This document shows positions 1 to 7,721 of a DNA stretch of 64,000 bases, piece by piece. The stretch comes from Erythrobacter sp. (GTDB lineage: Bacteria; Pseudomonadota; Alphaproteobacteria; Sphingomonadales; Sphingomonadaceae), in assembly GCA_029937545.1 (NCBI GenBank), contig JAPYPR010000009.1, positions 4,616 through 68,615 of the forward strand, given 5' to 3'. The translations under genes and the position numbers were made by a program. Within the stretch, counting starts at the first letter, position 1, and each line of letters starts with the position of its first letter. The notes under the pieces were generated by a model that was given only the letters and a program-made list of their open reading frames with translations, did not search any database and was not told the origin of the DNA.

Positions 1-13
1 GGGAGGGAGCATA

Positions 14-1380
14 ATGCGCGGCTTGAAGCATCGCCTGCCCGAAACGCGTCGTGGGCTGCTGGTCGCGGTATTCGTCGCGGTTGCGCTGGTTCTCGGGGGC
101 GGCGGCACGCCAAGCGCGCCGAGATCGTCGTCCAGCTCGCTTTTGCTGGGGCAGTAATCCTGTGGATTTGGTGGGCACGGGATAGCGGCACCGAGCTTCG
201 ACGCATCCCGCGATTGCCCATCGCTCGCGAGCATCGTAGTATTCTTACCAGTTATTCAATTGATACCATTGCCGCCATCGCCGTGGCAGGCTCTTCCGGG
301 CCGGGACCTCGTTACGGACGCCCTCGCACAAGTCGATTAGGCGCAGAGCTGGCGGGCAATGTCTGTGGCGCCATTCGCAACCCTCGCTGCTCTGCCGGCT
401 ATGATTGCCGCCGTCGGGACCATGCTTGCGGTGAGCACGCTGAACCGCAAGGACCAGCGCTTCCTGATCGCCCCGATCGCCGCCCTGTCGCTGGCTGGCG
501 CAGCGCTAGGCGTCGTCCAGATGGCGAGTGGCCCCGGGGCTTTCTGGCTCTACGAAATCAGCCACGATTATTGACTGACAGCTTTCTATGCGAAGCGGAA
601 CGCCGCGGTCGATTTCCTTTTGGTGGGAATGATGGCGTTGACTATCTTGCTGGCAAGCGTCGCGCGCCAGCGACCGCTCGTCCGGTCCGACATTGGCATT
701 TTCGCAATCCTTCAGGCATTTCTCCTGCTAGCCGTCGTGCTTACGGGATCGCGCGCCGGAATTGCCTTGCTGCCCCTCGTTCTCCTGACGCAATTCGCGA
801 TATTGCGCGTCGCAGGCGTCGCGCGAAAGCTGTCGAGCGGAATCGCGGATGTCGGCTGGTGGCGCTCGTCACCGCGAGCGCTTTGGCTTTCGCCGGCAAT
901 GGGCGAATCGGGACGGTGCTCGCGCGGTTCGATGCGAGTGGCGATACGCGCTTCGATCTGTGGCAAGACACCCTGACGGCTATCGGGAATTTCTGGCCCG
1001 TCGGCAGCGGTCTCGGCAGCTTCTCAAGGGCCTTTCTTCCGTCGGAGCGCTTTGCCGTCATCGACGAGACCTTCCCCAACCGCGCGCACAACGATTACCT
1101 CGAATTCCTGCTCGAAGCTGGCCTCGTCGGAGCGGCCATCGTGCTCGCTGCGGCGATCCTGCTGGCCATACTGGCGCGCAAGGCCTGGCAAACAAGCCCG
1201 GATCGCCGCCCGACCACCGTGTTCGCGTTGGGCATTTTGATGGTGATCGGCTTGCACAGCCTTGTTGATTATCCCCTGCGGACTATGGCACTGGCATGCC
1301 TGTAAGGGGTCGCCGCCGGTTTGCTTGGCGGACTAGCACGAGAAGAACCGGATGGTCGCGCAATGGACGGGAAGCAATGA
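14..1380 (+). pseudogene. O-antigen ligase (Wzy/WaaL family) pseudogene
   Basis: A degenerate gene for a polytopic O-antigen ligase or polymerase. It starts at ATG 14 after a GGGAGGGAG ribosome-binding stretch and opens with MRGLKHRLPETRRG. Recognisable family pieces then follow in two reading frames: a hydrophobic helix (FAGAVILWIWWAR), FLPVIQLIPLPPS, LTGSRAGIALLP, and near the end AHNDYLEFLLEAGLVG and LVDYPLRTMA, both typical of this family. The frame changes near 115, 225 and 840. There are also three in-frame stops inside otherwise continuous homologous sequence: TAG 338-340, TGA 572-574 and TAA 1303-1305. The final TGA (1378-1380) overlaps the next gene's ATG, so the pair was once translationally coupled. 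A mix of stops and frameshifts points to real decay rather than a single sequencing error. The family assignment is from motif recognition only. Confidence 0.8.
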
Positions 1381-1829
1381 TGCCCGCAAGCACGGGTAGA
1401 TGCGCTGCGGCCACGGTCGCGCTCGGCGCCGCGCTTGCCCTGTCGGCTTGCCAGCGCGGTGCCGATCCCATCGTACCTGCGGGGCAGGCCGGTTACGATG
1501 CGATTGCGATGCCCAGCGGCGCGATGCAGACCCGGCGCTACACCTTCCAGCCCGGCGATATCCAGTCCGTGCGAGTCTACGACGAACCGCAGCTGAGCGT
1601 CGAGGAAATCGCGGTCGAAGGCGAAGTCGAGCTGCCCGGTGTCTACCCCCGCATGGTCGATGGGTAGCGCTTGGCTGGCCGCTTCGACGCGCTGGCGATC
1701 AGGGGCCGACACATGCCCGACGTAGCCCTGCTTCCCGGCGACACCGTCGTCGTCGGTTTTTCGAGCAGCCGCGCAGCCTTCCTCGATGCAGTGCGGGCGC
1801 TTCCGCGCGGGCAAGCCGCCAGCGGATAG
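1377..1829 (+). pseudogene. Polysaccharide export lipoprotein (Wza-like) pseudogene
   Basis: Remnant of an outer-membrane polysaccharide export lipoprotein. The start has a lipoprotein signal with lipobox LSAC, then YTFQPGDIQSVRVYDEP, which matches the start of the poly-export domain. The reading then jumps directly from SVEEIAV to EGEVELPGVYP, the beginning of an SLBB-type repeat, so most of the export domain has been lost. An in-frame TAG lies at 1665-1667. After it the same frame continues with AGRFDALAIRGR and LLPGDTVVVGFS, which match the C-terminal end of the family. It overlaps the upstream ligase remnant by 4 bp (ATGA), indicating a former operon. Not expected to make a functional product. 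Confidence 0.75.
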
Positions 1830-1951
1830 ATCGCGAGGGCCAGCTGGTCACAGCCCCTACGTGCGACGACGCAATCCTCAGCTTCTGGTTGCGTCCCGGG
1901 AGTGGCAGGGTGGTTATCGATCGGGTCGAACTCGAACCCGTCACGCCCTGA
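1830..1951 (+). pseudogene. Unidentified gene 3' remnant in decayed polysaccharide locus
   Basis: Directly after the export-protein remnant, frame 2 carries a short stretch that reads like the C-terminal end of a beta-sandwich protein (AILSFWLRPGSGRVVIDRVE) and stops at TGA 1949-1951. No start or ribosome-binding site is visible. The WLRPGSG...VIDRVEL pattern resembles the last strands of carbohydrate-binding jelly-roll domains, but that is a guess from a very short segment. It converges on the glycosyltransferase gene, overlapping its end by 11 bp. Confidence 0.35.
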
Positions 1952-3062
1952 GACAATCCCCGTAAAGTCGCTCCCATTGGGCTGCGACCTGTTCCGGGCC
2001 GAACGGGCCGGACGCAAGCGCCTGGGCCGCCTGGGACATCGATAGCCACGCTGTCTCCTCCATGGCGAAGGCTTTCACCAGTGCGCGCGCAATGCTCGCT
2101 TTATCCGTTCCGCAATGAGTTGCAGCGCCGGTTTCGTAGCCTTCCGGAAGATGACAAGCTTCGCTCATTATCGTGGGTACTCCTGCAGCCCAGCTGTCGA
2201 GTATCGCCATCGGCAAGCCTTCGCTCAGCGAGGGCAACACGGCGAACCGCGCCACGTCGAACAGCGCCGCCTTTTGCGATCCGAACGCGGCGCCGCCGAA
2301 CTGGATCGACGGGCCGACGGGTTCGAGGAAGCGTTCGAGTGCTGCGACACCCTCCTCGTCGCCCCATCCGGCGATGGTCAGGCTGGCATCGGTCGGGAGG
2401 TCGGGCAGGGCGGCCAGCCAGCCTTCCATTAGCGCGATGAGGTTCTTCTTCCTGTGGATGCGGCCAAGATAGAGCGCCATGGGCGGCGCGATGCGGTCAC
2501 GCGGCGCCGAAGGCTTTGGCGCGGGATTGGGGATGATGTCGATCTCTGCCCCGCCGGTTTCGCGGTCGATGTCCGCAGCCTCGTCCGAAGTCAGGGCTTG
2601 GAAGGCAGTCGCACTTTTCCACGCATCTCTCTCCCACGCGAACCGCGCGCGATTCTTTTTCCAGCGATTGCGCTCGGTGATCCATGGGTCGAGCATGCCG
2701 TGCGGGCTGATGACCAGTGGACCACCTTCGCTCTCTGCCCAATGGGCCGCAGCCCGGCTGGCGTAAGTCCATATGCCATGGAGGTGGAGCAGTCCGAGCT
2801 TGGCATCCTTAAGCAGAACCGCAAGCTGCGGCGCGAAGCCGGGCTGGTCCGGTCCGACCTGCTTGGCCAGCCTCACCTCGGCTCCGTCCAGCCGCCAGGC
2901 ATCGGCGGCATGGGCCTCGTCCTCGACGGCCACCACGACCGGCACGGCACCCAGTCGCTTGAGCAAGCCGACCTGCCCGACGACCGCTTCGAACACGCCG
3001 CCATTCGCGCGGCTGGCGCGGGCTGTCAGCAGACCGATCCGCTTGCCGGCCAGCGCGGCCAT
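1941..3062 (-). CDS. Family 4 glycosyltransferase
   Basis: A 373-residue GT-B glycosyltransferase that would transfer a sugar from a nucleotide-sugar donor, probably during cell-surface glycan assembly. The N-terminal acceptor half contains SPHGMLDPW (residues 119-127), typical of this group. The C-terminal donor half has LGRIHRKKN (199-207) with the conserved Arg and Lys, and SEGLPMAILDSWAAGVPTI. The usual EX7E motif is present as EX7D (E281, D289). It lies only 2 bp downstream of the fumarylacetoacetase-type gene on the same strand, so it is probably co-transcribed with catabolic genes, which is an odd partnership. On the other side it faces decayed polysaccharide genes, which suggests it is the surviving member of a former glycan locus. 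Sugar and acceptor are unknown. Confidence 0.85.
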   Translation of the reverse strand: MAALAGKRIGLLTARASRANGGVFEAVVGQVGLLKRLGAVPVVVAVEDEAHAADAWRLDGAEVRLAKQVGPDQPGFAPQLAVLLKDAKLGLLHLHGIWTYASRAAAHWAESEGGPLVISPHGMLDPWITERNRWKKNRARFAWERDAWKSATAFQALTSDEAADIDRETGGAEIDIIPNPAPKPSAPRDRIAPPMALYLGRIHRKKNLIALMEGWLAALPDLPTDASLTIAGWGDEEGVAALERFLEPVGPSIQFGGAAFGSQKAALFDVARFAVLPSLSEGLPMAILDSWAAGVPTIMSEACHLPEGYETGAATHCGTDKASIARALVKAFAMEETAWLSMSQAAQALASGPFGPEQVAAQWERLYGDCLRA

Positions 3063-3064
3063 GG

Positions 3065-4075
3065 TCAGCCCTCGACGACTTTCTGTTCGATGGCGCCGAA
3101 GATCGAATGGCCGTCTTCGTCCTTCATCTCGACCCGCACGGTGTCGCCCGGCACCATGAAGCGGGTTTTGGCTTCGCCATCGGCGATCGTCTCGATCATG
3201 CGGATCTCGGCGATGCAGCTATAACCGAGACCGCCCTCGGCCACCGGCTTGCCCGGATCGCCGTCCGGCCCCTGGTTGGAGACCGTGCCGGAGCCGATGA
3301 TCGTGCCAGCGCCGAGATCGCGGGTCTTGGCGGCGTGGGCGACGAGGTCGGCCAAGCTGAAGGTGGCATCGACGCCCGCATTCGCGCGACCGAATGCTTC
3401 ACCATTGTAATCGACCATCAACGGCAGGTGGATGACGCTACCCTTCCACGCATCGCCCAGTTCGTCCGGGGTGACGGCGACGGGGCTGAACGCGCTGGCG
3501 GGCTTGGACTGGAAGAAGCCGAACCCCTTGGCGAGCTCGCCCGGGATGAGGCCGCGCAAGCTGACGTCGTTGACCAGCATGACTAGCATGATGTGATCGG
3601 CGGCCTGGTCGCTGGTCACGCCCATAGGCACATCGTCGGTGATGACCGCGATCTCGCCTTCCATGTCGCAGCCCCACTTGGTGTCTTTCAGCGGGATATC
3701 CTCACGCGGAGCGAGGAAATTGTCGCTGCCGCCCTGGTACATCAGCGGATCGTGATAGAAGCTCTCGGGCACCTCCGCGCCGCGCGCCTTGCGCACCAGT
3801 TCGACGTGATTGATGTAGGCCGAACCGTCGGCCCATTGATAGGCGCGCGGCAGCGGCGAATGTGCCTCGCGCTCGTGGAACCGCTCGCACGGTACAGCTT
3901 CGTGCTGGACGTCGGTGTAGAGCGCCTCGAGCTTCGGCGCGATCTCCTCCCAGTTGTCGAGCGCGGCCTGCAGTGTGGGCGCGATATTGTCGGCGGCGCA
4001 GTAGCGGGTGAGGTCCTTGGACACGACCACCAGCTTGCCGTCCCGGGTTCCGTCCTTGAGCGTGGCGAGTTTCAT
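3065..4075 (-). CDS. Fumarylacetoacetate hydrolase family protein
   Basis: A 336-residue FAH-family hydrolase. In tyrosine catabolism this enzyme cleaves fumarylacetoacetate to fumarate and acetoacetate. The C-terminal FAH fold carries WGCDMEGEIAVI (the acidic metal-binding E-x-E type motif), VNDVSLRGLIPGE, FFQSKPASAFSP and IIGSGTVSNQG, all typical of the family. The start MKLATLKDGTRDG is chosen because AGAGGA lies just upstream. An upstream in-frame ATG would run into maiA. The gene begins 13 bp after the maiA stop. Adjacent maleylacetoacetate isomerase makes fumarylacetoacetase the likely function, although the superfamily also includes other C-C hydrolases. Confidence 0.88.
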   Translation of the reverse strand: MKLATLKDGTRDGKLVVVSKDLTRYCAADNIAPTLQAALDNWEEIAPKLEALYTDVQHEAVPCERFHEREAHSPLPRAYQWADGSAYINHVELVRKARGAEVPESFYHDPLMYQGGSDNFLAPREDIPLKDTKWGCDMEGEIAVITDDVPMGVTSDQAADHIMLVMLVNDVSLRGLIPGELAKGFGFFQSKPASAFSPVAVTPDELGDAWKGSVIHLPLMVDYNGEAFGRANAGVDATFSLADLVAHAAKTRDLGAGTIIGSGTVSNQGPDGDPGKPVAEGGLGYSCIAEIRMIETIADGEAKTRFMVPGDTVRVEMKDEDGHSIFGAIEQKVVEG

Positions 4076-4088
4076 GGGTGGTCCTCTC

Positions 4089-4733
4089 TTATTGTCGTTC
4101 GGGATTGTCGGGTTGCGCATCCGGATGGGCGCGCTGGAATTCTGGCAATGCAAGGCAGGCCTGTTCGATCCGCACTATCCGCGGCTTATCGCCGAAATCG
4201 AACCCGAAGCGCTGCGCATTATAGACCTGCGGCAGCAGGCAGACTTCGAAAAAGCCGGGGCGGTCGAACAGGAAGTCGCTCGTGCCGAGCTGCGCCAGCC
4301 GCGCTTCCAGGGGGTCGAGCGTGCGCGCGAGCCAGTGGCGGTACCAGACGCCGATCTCGTCCTGCGACTTGCCGTATTCGTTGGCGAGATATTTCAGCAC
4401 CGGCAGGTTGAGCGGCGCGTGCAGCTCGGTCGCGATGGCATAGGCCAGCTCGCGCGCGACATAACGGTCGTGGGTGTCGGAGGGCAGCAGCGGACGCTCG
4501 GCATAGGCCTCATCCAGCCACTCGATCTGGGCCATCGACTGGACGTAATCCTTGCCGTCGACTTCCAGCAGCGGAACCGAGCCGAAGGGATTGCGGCTGG
4601 TAAAGGCAGCACCCTTCTGTTCGCTCTCCAGCAGGTTCACCGGGACGTATTCGAAATCCAGCCCCTTCAGCTCCAGCGCGATCCGCAGGCGATAGCTGGT
4701 GGAGCTGCGATAATAGCCGTGGAGGCGAATCAT
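4089..4733 (-). CDS. maiA: Maleylacetoacetate isomerase (zeta-class GST)
   Basis: A 214-residue glutathione S-transferase-fold isomerase that converts maleylacetoacetate to fumarylacetoacetate, the step before the next gene's product. The zeta-class glutathione motif SSTSYRLRIAL occupies residues 10-20, followed by EYVPVNLL and NPFGSVPLLEVDG (thioredoxin-like domain with the cis-Pro), then an all-helical C-terminal domain with the RHWLARTLDPLEARL segment. The ATG overlaps the stop of the upstream 66-codon ORF (ATGA), suggesting coupled translation. The length and the pairing with the FAH gene fit tyrosine or homogentisate breakdown. No homogentisate dioxygenase is present in the window. Confidence 0.93.
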   Translation of the reverse strand: MIRLHGYYRSSTSYRLRIALELKGLDFEYVPVNLLESEQKGAAFTSRNPFGSVPLLEVDGKDYVQSMAQIEWLDEAYAERPLLPSDTHDRYVARELAYAIATELHAPLNLPVLKYLANEYGKSQDEIGVWYRHWLARTLDPLEARLAQLGTSDFLFDRPGFFEVCLLPQVYNAQRFGFDFGDKPRIVRIEQACLALPEFQRAHPDAQPDNPERQ

Positions 4734-4930
4734 GACGCGACGATCTTCCCGTTGGCATTGCCGAGAGCGAGTTCACGACATGGACCGCATGTTACTCGGT
4801 CCAGGCGCAAAAAAACGCGCTCGCCTTTGGGAGCGACTGGGAAAGCTTCAAAAAGGGCGCGGGCGCTGGTCATCCGGACCGTATCGCACACCCGGACCGT
4901 GTAGGACAGAACGCGGTCGATCAGGACCAT
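4730..4930 (-). CDS. Small coupled ORF of unknown function
   Basis: A 66-residue open frame beginning [20 protein letters not shown] that fills the whole space between gcdH and maiA. Its ATG overlaps the gcdH stop (TGATG) and its stop overlaps the maiA start (ATGA), so it fits perfectly into a chain of translational coupling. I recognise no domain. It has two Cys in a TCGPC pattern and no signal peptide or membrane helix. It could be a genuine small protein, or merely an open spacer that keeps ribosomes moving from gcdH to maiA. There is no direct evidence for expression. Confidence 0.35.
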   Translation of the reverse strand: MVLIDRVLSYTVRVCDTVRMTSARALFEAFPVAPKGERVFLRLDRVTCGPCRELALGNANGKIVAS

Positions 4931-6114
4931 CAGAACGCGGCGATGCCCGTAATCGCGCGGCCCAGGATCAGGGCATGGACATCATGCGTGCCTTCATAGG
5001 TGTTGACCGTCTCGAGGTTCACCATGTGGCGGATGACCTGGTATTCTTCGGATATGCCGTTGCCCCCGTGCATGTCGCGAGCCTTGCGCGCGATATCGAG
5101 CGCCTTGCCGACATTGTTGCGCTTGACGATCGAAATCATATCCGGCGCAAACTTGTCTTCGTCCATCAGCCGCCCGACGCGCAAGGAGCCCTGCAGGCCC
5201 AGCGCGATATCGGTCATCATGTCGGCCAGCTTGAGCTGGAACAGCTGCTTGCTGGCAAGCGGCACGCCGAATTGCTCGCGGTCGAGGCCATACTGACGCG
5301 CGGCGTGCATGCAGAATTCGGCCGCCCCCAACGCGCCCCAGCTGATGCCGTAGCGTGCCCGGTTGAGACAGCCGAAGGGCCCTTTAAGCCCCTGGACCTC
5401 GGGAAGCAGCGCGTATTCGTCCACCTCGACCTCGTCCATCACGATCATGCCCGTCGTGCTGGCGCGCAGGCTCAGCTTGCCCGCGATCTTGGGGGCGGAA
5501 AGGCCCTTCATGCCCTTTTCGAGGATAAAGCCGCGGATGCCGCCGCCGTGCTCTTCGCTCTTCGCCCAGACGACGAAGACATCGGCGAAGGGCGAGTTGG
5601 AAATCCACGTCTTGGAGCCGGAGATCACATAGCCGCCATCGACCTTCTTGGCGGTCGTCTTCATGCCTGCGGGATCGCTGCCGGCATCGGGTTCGGTCAG
5701 GCCGAAGCAGCCGATCAGCTGACCGCTGGCAAGGCCGGGAAGGTATTTCTGCTTCTGCGCTTCCGAACCATAGGCATGGATCGGATACATCACGAGGCTG
5801 GACTGCACCGACGCCATCGAGCGATAGCCGCTATCGACCCGCTCGATCTCGCGCGCGATCAGGCCGTAGGCGACATAGCTCGCGCCGGCGCCGCCATATT
5901 CTTCCGGCACGGTCGCACCGAGCAGGCCAGCCTCGCCCATCAGGGGGAAGAGCTCGGGTGCGTCGGTTTCCTCGCGATAGGCATCGGTCACGCGCGGCTG
6001 CAACTCGCTTTGCGCGAAGGCGTGCGCGGCGTCGCGGATCATCCGCTCTTCCTCGGTCAGCTGCTCGTCGAGATTGAAGGGATCGTCCCAGGCGAAAGGC
6101 ACCATTTCGGCCAT
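4930..6114 (-). CDS. gcdH: Glutaryl-CoA dehydrogenase-type acyl-CoA dehydrogenase
   Basis: A 394-residue FAD-dependent acyl-CoA dehydrogenase, most like glutaryl-CoA dehydrogenase, which oxidatively decarboxylates glutaryl-CoA to crotonyl-CoA in lysine and tryptophan breakdown. The N-terminal helical domain is followed by [14 protein letters not shown] (FAD and substrate loop) and [17 protein letters not shown]. The C-terminal helical domain includes [18 protein letters not shown] and the catalytic base in [18 protein letters not shown] (Glu374). The [19 protein letters not shown] stretch is typical of the glutaryl-CoA subgroup. It heads a minus-strand operon with a 66-codon ORF, maiA and an FAH gene, linking aromatic and lysine-type degradation. 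Confidence 0.9.
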   Translation of the reverse strand: MAEMVPFAWDDPFNLDEQLTEEERMIRDAAHAFAQSELQPRVTDAYREETDAPELFPLMGEAGLLGATVPEEYGGAGASYVAYGLIAREIERVDSGYRSMASVQSSLVMYPIHAYGSEAQKQKYLPGLASGQLIGCFGLTEPDAGSDPAGMKTTAKKVDGGYVISGSKTWISNSPFADVFVVWAKSEEHGGGIRGFILEKGMKGLSAPKIAGKLSLRASTTGMIVMDEVEVDEYALLPEVQGLKGPFGCLNRARYGISWGALGAAEFCMHAARQYGLDREQFGVPLASKQLFQLKLADMMTDIALGLQGSLRVGRLMDEDKFAPDMISIVKRNNVGKALDIARKARDMHGGNGISEEYQVIRHMVNLETVNTYEGTHDVHALILGRAITGIAAF

Positions 6115-6173
6115 GTGGTCTCCTCTATTGCCGATGTGCGATGGCAGGCTTGCGGGCGCTCCGCAAGGGGGCG

Positions 6174-6623
6174 TCAGGCCGCTTCGCTACCGTCCGGTAG
6201 AAGCAGGGCGTAGCGGTCCTCGTCGCATAGTCCGGTTACCCATTCAGGGCCCACTTTTAGCCAGGCGTGAAAGCGGGCCTTTCCATCCTCGCCGCGTTGG
6301 GCGCCCATGAACAGGGACGACTCGATCCCGCGGCGCTCCAGCATTCGGCGTGCGGCGAGGGCCTGGGGCAGGCAGTTTGGATCGGTCGGCAGATTGCGGG
6401 CGGCGCGGGCGATGGCGAAGCGCACGCGGCGCACGGGTTCGAGCTGGTCTTTGACGAGGGCGTCTGCACTCGAAATAGAGGCAGAAGAGCCGAAACGATT
6501 GCGCCATTTGCGGGGCGGCACCATCCGCACAAGGGCCTGGGCAGCGGCGAGCGCGGACAGCGCTTCGAACGTTGCTACGCGATCGCGGCGGTCGAGCGCT
6601 AGAAAGGTGCCGAGCTTGCCCAT
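6174..6623 (-). CDS. Lasso peptide B2-like transglutaminase-fold protein (orphan)
   Basis: A 149-residue protein matching the lasso-peptide biosynthesis B2 family, a transglutaminase-like cysteine protease fold that removes leader peptides in true lasso clusters. The catalytic-type Cys sits in [15 protein letters not shown] (Cys84), followed by [13 protein letters not shown] and then the His in [10 protein letters not shown] (His119). No lasso precursor, B1 element or asparagine-synthetase-like cyclase is visible nearby. The neighbours are a response regulator and gcdH. It may therefore process or bind something else, or be a stand-alone relative. ATG 6623 is chosen as it opens the conserved [15 protein letters not shown] segment. 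Family is recognised with fair confidence; the role is unknown. Confidence 0.7.
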   Translation of the reverse strand: MGKLGTFLALDRRDRVATFEALSALAAAQALVRMVPPRKWRNRFGSSASISSADALVKDQLEPVRRVRFAIARAARNLPTDPNCLPQALAARRMLERRGIESSLFMGAQRGEDGKARFHAWLKVGPEWVTGLCDEDRYALLLPDGSEAA

Positions 6624-6680
6624 ATGGGTAGCATAGCACGGGAGAGCGATTTGGGTATCGGCGGTGTTACCGCTCCGTCG

Positions 6681-7043
6681 TCAGCCGTGGGCGAGAACGC
6701 GTTGTACGTTTGCGATCATCTCGGCCGGGGGGCTGGGCTTCTGGACGGCCAGCGCTTCGGGAAAGCGTCTAGCGACGTCGGCCGGCGTCAATTGCCCCGA
6801 ATGGAAAATCACCGGCACGTCTTCGGCCATCATCTGCTCCGCGAGCGGATAGACGATGCCATCGCCCAGTTGCACATCGAGGATCGCAAGGTCGGGCCTG
6901 TGCTTCTGATAGGCCAGCATGGTCGACTGGATGTCCATGAAAGGACCTTCGACGATATATCCCGCCTCGGCGACGGTCTGGCACAGATCCTCGCCAATGA
7001 TCGTCTCATCTTCGGCGACGAGAATGCGCAACTGTTGTCCCAT
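6681..7043 (-). CDS. Single-domain response regulator
   Basis: A 120-residue stand-alone receiver domain with no output domain. The phosphorylation residues are all present: acidic pair in LVAEDETI, phospho-acceptor Asp in LAILDVQLGDG, switch Ser in VIFHSGQ and Lys in ALAVQKP. The start MGQQLRILVAEDE is preferred because GAAGAGG lies 6 nt upstream; an earlier ATG would add seven residues. Such CheY-like proteins relay phosphate or bind partner proteins. No histidine kinase is encoded nearby, so its partner must lie elsewhere. Confidence 0.88.
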   Translation of the reverse strand: MGQQLRILVAEDETIIGEDLCQTVAEAGYIVEGPFMDIQSTMLAYQKHRPDLAILDVQLGDGIVYPLAEQMMAEDVPVIFHSGQLTPADVARRFPEALAVQKPSPPAEMIANVQRVLAHG

Positions 7044-7107
7044 AGGAAACCTCTTCCAAACCATCGACCCATTCGATCAACAGGCCCGGTTTTGATTCGT
7101 TCCCCGA

Positions 7108-7590
7108 TCAGGAAATCTTGCCGTATCTGCTCGCAAAGTCGCTTTCGTCGCCATCGGCGAGGAGGCGCGCCTGACCGACCCAGTCGTCGCGCCGGATGCG
7201 CCCTTCGAAGCGGCCCAGGGTCGGGTCGATCCGGTCGATGTCCTCGTCGGTCCACGCGGCGATCTGCGCGAAACCGGTGATCCCCTGTTCGCGCAGCAGC
7301 GCTGCCAGCTTTGGACCGACGCCTTTGATGCGGGTGAGATCGTCGCTTCCTTCGGCGCTGGCGCTTGTCGGTGGCACGGCGGCCGTCGGCTGCATCGGGG
7401 TGGCGGCGGGCGCGCTGTCGATCAGGGCCTTGTTGCGCTCGGCCGGAGCTGCGCCTTCTTCGAGCACGTCCCTGCTCGTTCCCGTGACCCGGGTGCGGCG
7501 CGAGGCGTGGAAAATGTACCAGGCGATCACCAGCCCGATGACGAGCGCAATCACGATGGCGGGCCAATAGGCCTCGAGCAGTTCGATCAT
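7108..7590 (-). CDS. Membrane-anchored helix-hairpin-helix protein
   Basis: A 160-residue protein with one N-terminal transmembrane helix (AYWPAIVIALVIGLVIAWYI), a low-complexity Ala/Pro/Thr linker and a C-terminal helix-hairpin-helix-like domain (DDLTRIKGVGPKLAALLREQ, then RIDPTLGRFEGRIRRDDWVGQA). The HhH domain resembles the one found in many alphaproteobacterial proteins of unknown role. The start is set at ATG 7590, with AAGGA upstream, which overlaps the stop of the 44-residue membrane protein (ATGA). The gene therefore belongs to a unit with the OmpA-like and 44-residue proteins. DNA binding cannot be assumed. Confidence 0.75.
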   Translation of the reverse strand: MIELLEAYWPAIVIALVIGLVIAWYIFHASRRTRVTGTSRDVLEEGAAPAERNKALIDSAPAATPMQPTAAVPPTSASAEGSDDLTRIKGVGPKLAALLREQGITGFAQIAAWTDEDIDRIDPTLGRFEGRIRRDDWVGQARLLADGDESDFASRYGKIS

Positions 7591-7721
7591 TGGGGATCCT
7601 TCATGGTTCCATCGGTTTGGATATCGCCCCGTTCCGTGCGGCCCCACAGGCCCCAGCCGATCCCGATGCCTGCGAAATAGCCGACCAGCATCAACACCAC
7701 GACTTCGAACCAGATCGGCAT
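7587..7721 (-). CDS. 44-residue single-helix membrane protein
   Basis: A very short gene encoding a protein that starts MPIWFEVVVLMLVGYFAGIG and ends TMKDPQ. Its first half is one hydrophobic helix with a glycine-rich face (GYFAGIGIGWGLWG), followed by a charged tail. The ATG overlaps the stop of the OmpA-like gene (TGATG) and its stop overlaps the start of the HhH gene (ATGA), a double coupling that strongly supports it being translated. Function is unknown. Position suggests a role in the inner membrane together with the HhH membrane protein and the peptidoglycan-binding OmpA-like protein. Confidence 0.7.
   Translation of the reverse strand: MPIWFEVVVLMLVGYFAGIGIGWGLWGRTERGDIQTDGTMKDPQ

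Noticed and set aside
14-1829. Explaining the broken ligase and export genes as sequencing errors
   Set aside because: In-frame stops within continuous homologous sequence and a missing middle segment cannot be produced by a few base-call indels, although raw reads should still be checked.
4732-6213. A 493-codon open frame on the plus strand opposite gcdH and the 66-codon ORF
   Set aside because: It is a mirror of the GC-rich coding pattern of gcdH; the translation has no recognisable domain and is rich in His/Arg/Gln.
6174-7043. A lasso peptide biosynthetic cluster
   Set aside because: Only a B2-like gene is present; no precursor peptide, B1 or cyclase could be found on either strand nearby.
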